A stretch of DNA of 64,000 nt from Capsicum annuum. Lineage: Eukaryota; Streptophyta; Magnoliopsida; Solanales; Solanaceae. The stretch lies in the NCBI RefSeq assembly GCF_002878395.1, contig NC_061121.1:18799277-18863276 (forward strand). The letters are read 5' to 3'. Position 1 is the stretch's first letter, and each line of letters begins with the position of its first letter. The notes beneath the pieces were generated by a model. The model was given only the letters and a program-made list of their open reading frames with translations. It was not told the DNA's origin and made no database searches. This document shows, piece after piece, positions 59,496 to 64,000 of this stretch. The translations under genes and the position numbers were made by a program.

Positions 59496-60563
59496 CATAA
59501 TGAAGAAAAAACAGTAACAACAACTACAACTAATACGATAATGAAAGTTTAGAAAACAATAAGTGAAGGTAAAAATAGAAGAACAAGATAATAGGAGAAT
59601 AACAACAGTAATACTAATAAAAAAATTAAACAATAGTATTTAATTACCTACTAGTAATTTTTTACTTCAATTCTCAATCTCCATAATATTTTTTAAATAT
59701 AAAAATTAAAAAAAAGTGATATATTATTTGTGAATTTAGGAAGGAAGGGAGCACAAGGTATATAAGGTCCTATCCATTGGGTTGTAAAAATATTGACAAC
59801 GTAATAGTAATACGCGGTGTTTGTGTTTTAAAGTTTCCTTGTTTTACCCGTAATTAAACTTGTCTATTTTGTTGTGATTTAATAATTCAAAATTTTTAGT
59901 CTGACTTATAAACCTTTCTAGACGCTGTTGACCAAGGTGTGGACAAAGTTGGTGAAAGATTATTCTACCTTAAAAGAAAAATAAGTATAAGTATAGTATT
60001 AGATCTAGTTTGTGTCAGTTTTGATTAATTTTACATATAGCTAGCAGCCTAAATAATTGTGTTTGAAATGTAGCGATGGTGTCATTTTTATTCAACGGAT
60101 GTCAACTGACATATATCGTGTTAACTGAAGATATACAATTGCATTAATAGATAAAGTAGATTGTAAATTTTGACACTTATAGATCCTTCAAGCTCCTCAC
60201 TTATTTGTAAATCTAATCCAAAACAAATTATCTATGTACATATTATACATTGAGTTCTTTTGCTTTTTTCGTATATTTATATTTTTATATTTTCACTTCT
60301 CTTATTAAAAATTATATATAATAGTTCTACCATCGATGAACAATATAGAATAATTGGAAAAAAGAAGACTAAGCTAATTCAAATGCATCGGTGAAACACA
60401 TTAGGATGGATTAATCTCCTTTTTTTCCGCTCGATATCCTAATTCATTTTTGTGGTTCAACTAATCTGTATTTGCGTCGAAAGGTTTCATTTAGAAGGTA
60501 AGTCACTCCTTATTAAAGATGACTTCATGCCAGGTACGAACTCGAGAGGACGAGACCTCTATT
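59496..60563. other. AT-rich spacer
   Basis: No gene or clear element is recognised; only short open frames of simple composition. Confidence 0.4.
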
Positions 60564-60813
60564 ATTCTCCTATTCTTTCTATTTCATTTTGTTTGTCTTA
60601 CTTTTATTTTTAATCCGTTTAAAAAGAGCGTCTTTTTTTTTTTTTTATACTCTTTAATTTTAACTTTACATGTGTCATGTTTAAGATTACTATTTAAGAA
60701 AATTTAGATATATTCTGCATGTCTTTATTTTAATATAAAAAAATAAAAATTCTTTATTTTCTTAAACTCTATATCAAATTAAAATAAAAAATGCAAACTG
60801 AAACTGAGAGAGT
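60564..60813. mobile_element. MITE-like element
   Basis: The left end TATTCTCCTATTCTTTCTAT, then TTTTGTTTGTCTTACTTTTA, and the right end AACTGAGAGAGTA match the usual layout of the 'TACTCCCTCCGTTTCAATTTG' MITE of Solanaceae (250 bp, TTTGTTTGTCTTAC near one end, CTTTATTTTCTTAAACTC near the other). It is non-coding. Confidence 0.6.
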
Positions 60814-61298
60814 ATTTGATATCTGCCTAAAAAGCTTCAAATTAAACAATGACCCCCACAAAATCCAAAGCCGTACATTAAGCACCTTTACCCCCAAAAT
60901 TCCTCAAATTAAAGTTATTAGAAAAATAAAGTATAAATAACATAAATCCCAACCTTATTAAACATAATTATCTTCTCCCCCATTTTCTTGATTAATTTGT
61001 TCTCTCTCGATTAATATACATAACTCAACCCTTATATACATTAGACTATGTATTTGAAAATCTAATTAGGATGTTTTAATAGAAAATTAACTGATCTTCC
61101 TTCTATTTAGCACACAGTTAAAGCAATAACATTAATGATGAATTACTGCTTTTCTTAATTTGTCTAACAACTATACTATTTCAAATTTTTAAAACAACAA
61201 TACATTAAAAAAACAATCAAATAATAAAAATCACAAACAATGTAATCACTGATTTATGATCTCTTTTAAACAAATTGAATTTATTTTTATTCAAGAAG
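60814..61298. other. AT-rich spacer
   Basis: No coding sequence is recognised before the transposase-like fragment. Confidence 0.35.
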
Positions 61299-61523
61299 AT
61301 GAATATTGCAATTCTTTTGAGACACCCTAGTGAATGAAAATCCGAAATAAAATATGTTAAGTACAAAAGTGAAGGAATTGTTGTCGCAGAATCAGTAACA
61401 CATTTGAGGTTGATTTCGACAGTTGCTGCTGAATTAGACATTGAAGAAGCTCGAAAATCAATTGATGTATGCTATGATGTCGACGGTAATGAATCATCTA
61501 ATCGTATTCGAAATAATAATTGA
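61299..61523 (+). pseudogene. fragment resembling the N-terminus of a Mutator-type transposase
   Basis: The ATG gives MNIAILLRHPSE, then TGA where Trp would fit, then YKSEGIVVAESVTHLRLIST, VAAELDIEEARKSIDVCYDV and DGNESSNRIR. The pattern (hydrophobic start, short beta-rich region, 'ELDIEEARKSIDVCYDVDGN') resembles the PB1-like N-terminal region of plant MULE transposases. The core DDE and SWIM zinc-finger parts are not seen. Together with the Ulp1 remnant at 63.2 kb on the opposite strand it fits a Kaonashi-like Mutator element. Confidence 0.45.
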
Positions 61524-63243
61524 TATCTATATATTCTAATTTTTTTTAAAAAAGTTGTATCCGTAATATTCATACGTATTAATCTTCTTAACGACTTTAC
61601 GACAAACTTCAAATTTTTGAATATATTAATCATATTACATTTTTCTTTTCAGTTATGTACTCCGATGTTATAATAAGGATTGTAAATAGACTTGGAAGTA
61701 TCTACTTACAACAAAACTGATGTTTTTATCATTCTGGGGCGAAAAACTATTATCAACAAAACTGATGTTACAATCACGCAAAACACTGTCATCAAGCATA
61801 AATTGATGTGGACGATGCGGGCATGTCGGTCACAGCAGATGTTCTTGAAACTTTTTTACGAAGGAGAAATGGCCTATCAATGACTCTACATACAATTTTT
61901 ATTTACTCGCGTATCATTTAGTAATTATTTGTATTTCTTTTTTGAATCGTTTTAGTTGTTTTTTGTTGCAAACAGTTGAATATCATTTTTATTCAGTTTA
62001 TCGTTTTATTATTTTTGATATTTTAGTTTTTATTTCAAAGTGTAAATCGCTAATGTTCTATTACGTTATTCTTTAATGAACTGGTGTCTTTAACTGCAAA
62101 TCTATGTAAATTAAAGTATTTTATTTCCCAGTTTCTTTTTCAAGTAGGTATGTATGTGCATGTGTTACTCATACATGTAACAATATAGAATTGCTATGCA
62201 TTACTTCAATGTATATGCTGACAAATAGTTTGAATGTTCAGTCTTATACATGACTTCAATGAATACGAAGTCCTATACTTATGGATATGAAAGTTTATGT
62301 ATTACTCTTATCTGATTCAACCTATTAGATAATCTTATGAAATTCTTATATAACTATTATATATTCTAAGTTTATCAATACAGTGTTGTTAGGTATAATT
62401 TCAATTTTTATGTATGTGAATATATATACATTGTCATTGTATGTATATGACTACATATATATTGGAAGTCTATGTTCACAACTATATATAAGTAGTAATT
62501 CTATATATAAGACTACTTATACATAATAATTCTATGTACATGACGACATCTACATTGTAATTCTATGTATATGACAAGAAATATGTTGAAACTATGACTG
62601 CTCATGCGTATTGTTATATGAATTTGTTATTCATGAACGAATATACTTATGTATTGATAATCATACGATAATTATGATACTAAAAAAGTAGGTATTGATA
62701 TTTTTAACTTTAATGTATAAATATGTACATAAAATATATAGATTTCTTATCTTTGCGTCTGCTATATGTATGCTGAAATGTACCTAAACATACTGATTTA
62801 GGTTGTTCAAGAAGTTGGATTTGCTATTGTCATATTCTTGAAACATAATTATGGTGGTATGATTTTACATTTTTGTGATGAATTTATGCTTTCACGTCAT
62901 TGAATAGTTAAAATATGAAAATACATAAGCTAATCTAATAGGTTGAATTAGATTAATAGCTTGACAATAAAATATTCATAAATCAATTATATATTTAATT
63001 ACATAAACATTTTGTATATACTGTTATCATTTTAATAAGATTAACATATACTAACTTTTATAACACGTATACGTACGTTATAACAAAAAGTAACAGATAA
63101 AACACACAATATCATGCAGAAAAATAATTTAACTAATAATCTAAATAACTTTGTACATACAAAACACCTAAATTAATTTAATAATTCAAAATCCTAACAA
63201 ATCCACAGAAAGAAAAGGATCTTCACCATAAGTATCTTTAAGA
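61524..63243. repeat. spacer with dispersed ATGTATATGAC-type repeats
   Basis: Short motifs such as TCTATGTATATGACTACATA and TATACATGACTTCAATG recur through 62140-62600. Related ones appear right of the Ulp1 exon (63490, 63740, 63825, 63905). No coding sequence is recognised apart from a weak frame at 61692-61883. Confidence 0.5.
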
Positions 63244-63461
63244 CTATTCAATGCTAACTATTCCTGCTTCATCAGGTATGGGGACAAATTTTATCCTTGG
63301 TCTTGGAAGGTCGTCATTATCACTAACATAACATTTTTTTGCTTTTTGTAAACCGTAGTTTCGAAGAAGTGACCCGTATCTCATACGATGGTATTCTGCT
63401 TCAAAATCAACTGAAGGCACAACAATTCCTTCTCTTAGGTAAACAAACACTCCACAGTTCC
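63244..63461 (-). pseudogene. last exon of a Ulp1-like (C48) protease gene
   Basis: After an acceptor (minus TGCATGCAG|GG at 63463-63462) the exon reads NCGVFVYLREGIVV, then SVDFEAEYHRMRYGSLLRNY and a charged tail ending VSIE with stop TAG. NCGVFV aligns with the conserved DCGVFV motif around the catalytic cysteine of C48 proteases, with Asp replaced by Asn. YHRMRYGSLL corresponds to the final helix. The gene would continue upstream beyond 63.5 kb, but no earlier exon is readable up to 64 kb. It may be a remnant or have large introns. It differs clearly from the two Ulp1-like genes at 44-51 kb. Confidence 0.6.
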
Positions 63462-64000
63462 CTGCATGCAAACAATGTACATAAATATTTAACGTTATGT
63501 ATATAGATTGACCACTACTAAAGCACAGTCACATTAATGAAAAAACACACATAACGCTATCCACTATAACAATAATATTCAAAAATAAGAATAAAAATAA
63601 AATAAAAAACCTCACATTACTGAAAAACACCGGTATGCATATTGCGTCAAAAAAGTCAGTCAAAGCATACTCCAAAACAACTTAATCCCATAGACCTTTT
63701 TATCATAAAATATTGAATATGCATAACAATAGCATATATACATAACTTCTGATATGTATATTAGTATAACCAAATCAAACAATTCTTACAGAAACTATAA
63801 AAACACAATACACAAAGTCTGTGATGTATATGAACTATACATATCTTTATATTTCAAATACGTTCCAGCAGTTATGAATATATCTACTATATACATAAGT
63901 AATGATATGTATATACACTGACCACTACTAATGCACCATCAAATTCATGCAAAATTCAATATAATAATGCAAAACTAACAATCATATTCAAAAATCAAAA
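63462..64000. other. intron or spacer at the window end
   Basis: AT-rich with ATGTATATA motifs (GACCACTACTAA-type sequence occurs twice, near 63510 and 63925). No exon is recognised. Confidence 0.35.

Noticed and set aside
1..64000. tRNA, rRNA or other structured RNA genes
   Set aside because: None was recognised on inspection; the only tRNA-related signals are the copia 4 primer binding site and a SINE-like fragment.

Overview
This is a plant nuclear window, very AT-rich and dominated by nested transposable elements. The introns, GT-AG splice sites, Ty1/copia elements, Helitron ends, MITEs and a plant-type GT31 gene all point to an angiosperm. The organism is most likely a member of the Solanaceae: the MITE and SINE types fit, and the DUF1985/Ulp1-protease genes with interspersed ATCTGTTGCAACAGAT motifs look like those I know from pepper (Capsicum). 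The genus is inference, not proof.

Genic end (1-8.3 kb). The window opens with the broken 3' end of an aldo-keto reductase gene on the + strand. It is followed by the only intact protein gene, a seven-coding-exon GALT1-type beta-1,3-galactosyltransferase on the - strand (CDS 1723-5255, 629 aa). That gene has a long 5' leader region with degenerate tandem repeats and a duplicated copy of the first-exon end.

Transposon nests (8.4-38.7 kb). A MITE-like sequence (8806-16488) is split by a Ty1/copia element (8935-14583) and by a 1.77-kb foldback-like element with a 9-bp target duplication (14643-16412). A second copia (21248-25526, TSD AAATT) carries a GC-rich foreign segment inside one LTR. Next come a probable Helitron inside a ~105-bp repeat array (26284-28080), a Mutator-like element with a perfect 9-bp TSD (28834-29981), and a Helitron with both ends (30012-34845) that captured an exon of a DEM/CYPRO4 (Vid27-like) gene. 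A third copia remnant (34980-~37720) abuts a 5'-truncated LINE (~37730-38720).

Ulp1 element (about 38.9-52.4 kb). Two convergent, decayed C48 (Ulp1-like) protease genes lie tail to tail. The + gene retains an N-terminal DUF1985 region and the - gene has lost its own. Both share a C-x-C-x2-C plus SKRGVIPS module. Palindromic ATCTGTTGCAACAGAT repeats fill the introns and flanks, and there is a ~180-bp tandem repeat. The architecture resembles Mutator elements that carry ULP-like genes (Kaonashi type), but no transposase and no clear terminal repeats were found.

Right end (52.7-64 kb). A fourth copia with two LTRs, a tRNA-iMet-type PBS, gag, integrase, RT and RNase H remnants (53021-59379) sits inside another MITE (52777-59495). 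Beyond it are a MITE (60564-60813), a fragment resembling the N-terminus of a Mutator transposase (61299-61523, +) and, on the opposite strand, the last exon of another Ulp1-like gene (63244-63461), separated by ATGTATAT-type repeats. This may be a second Ulp1-carrying Mutator element running off the window.
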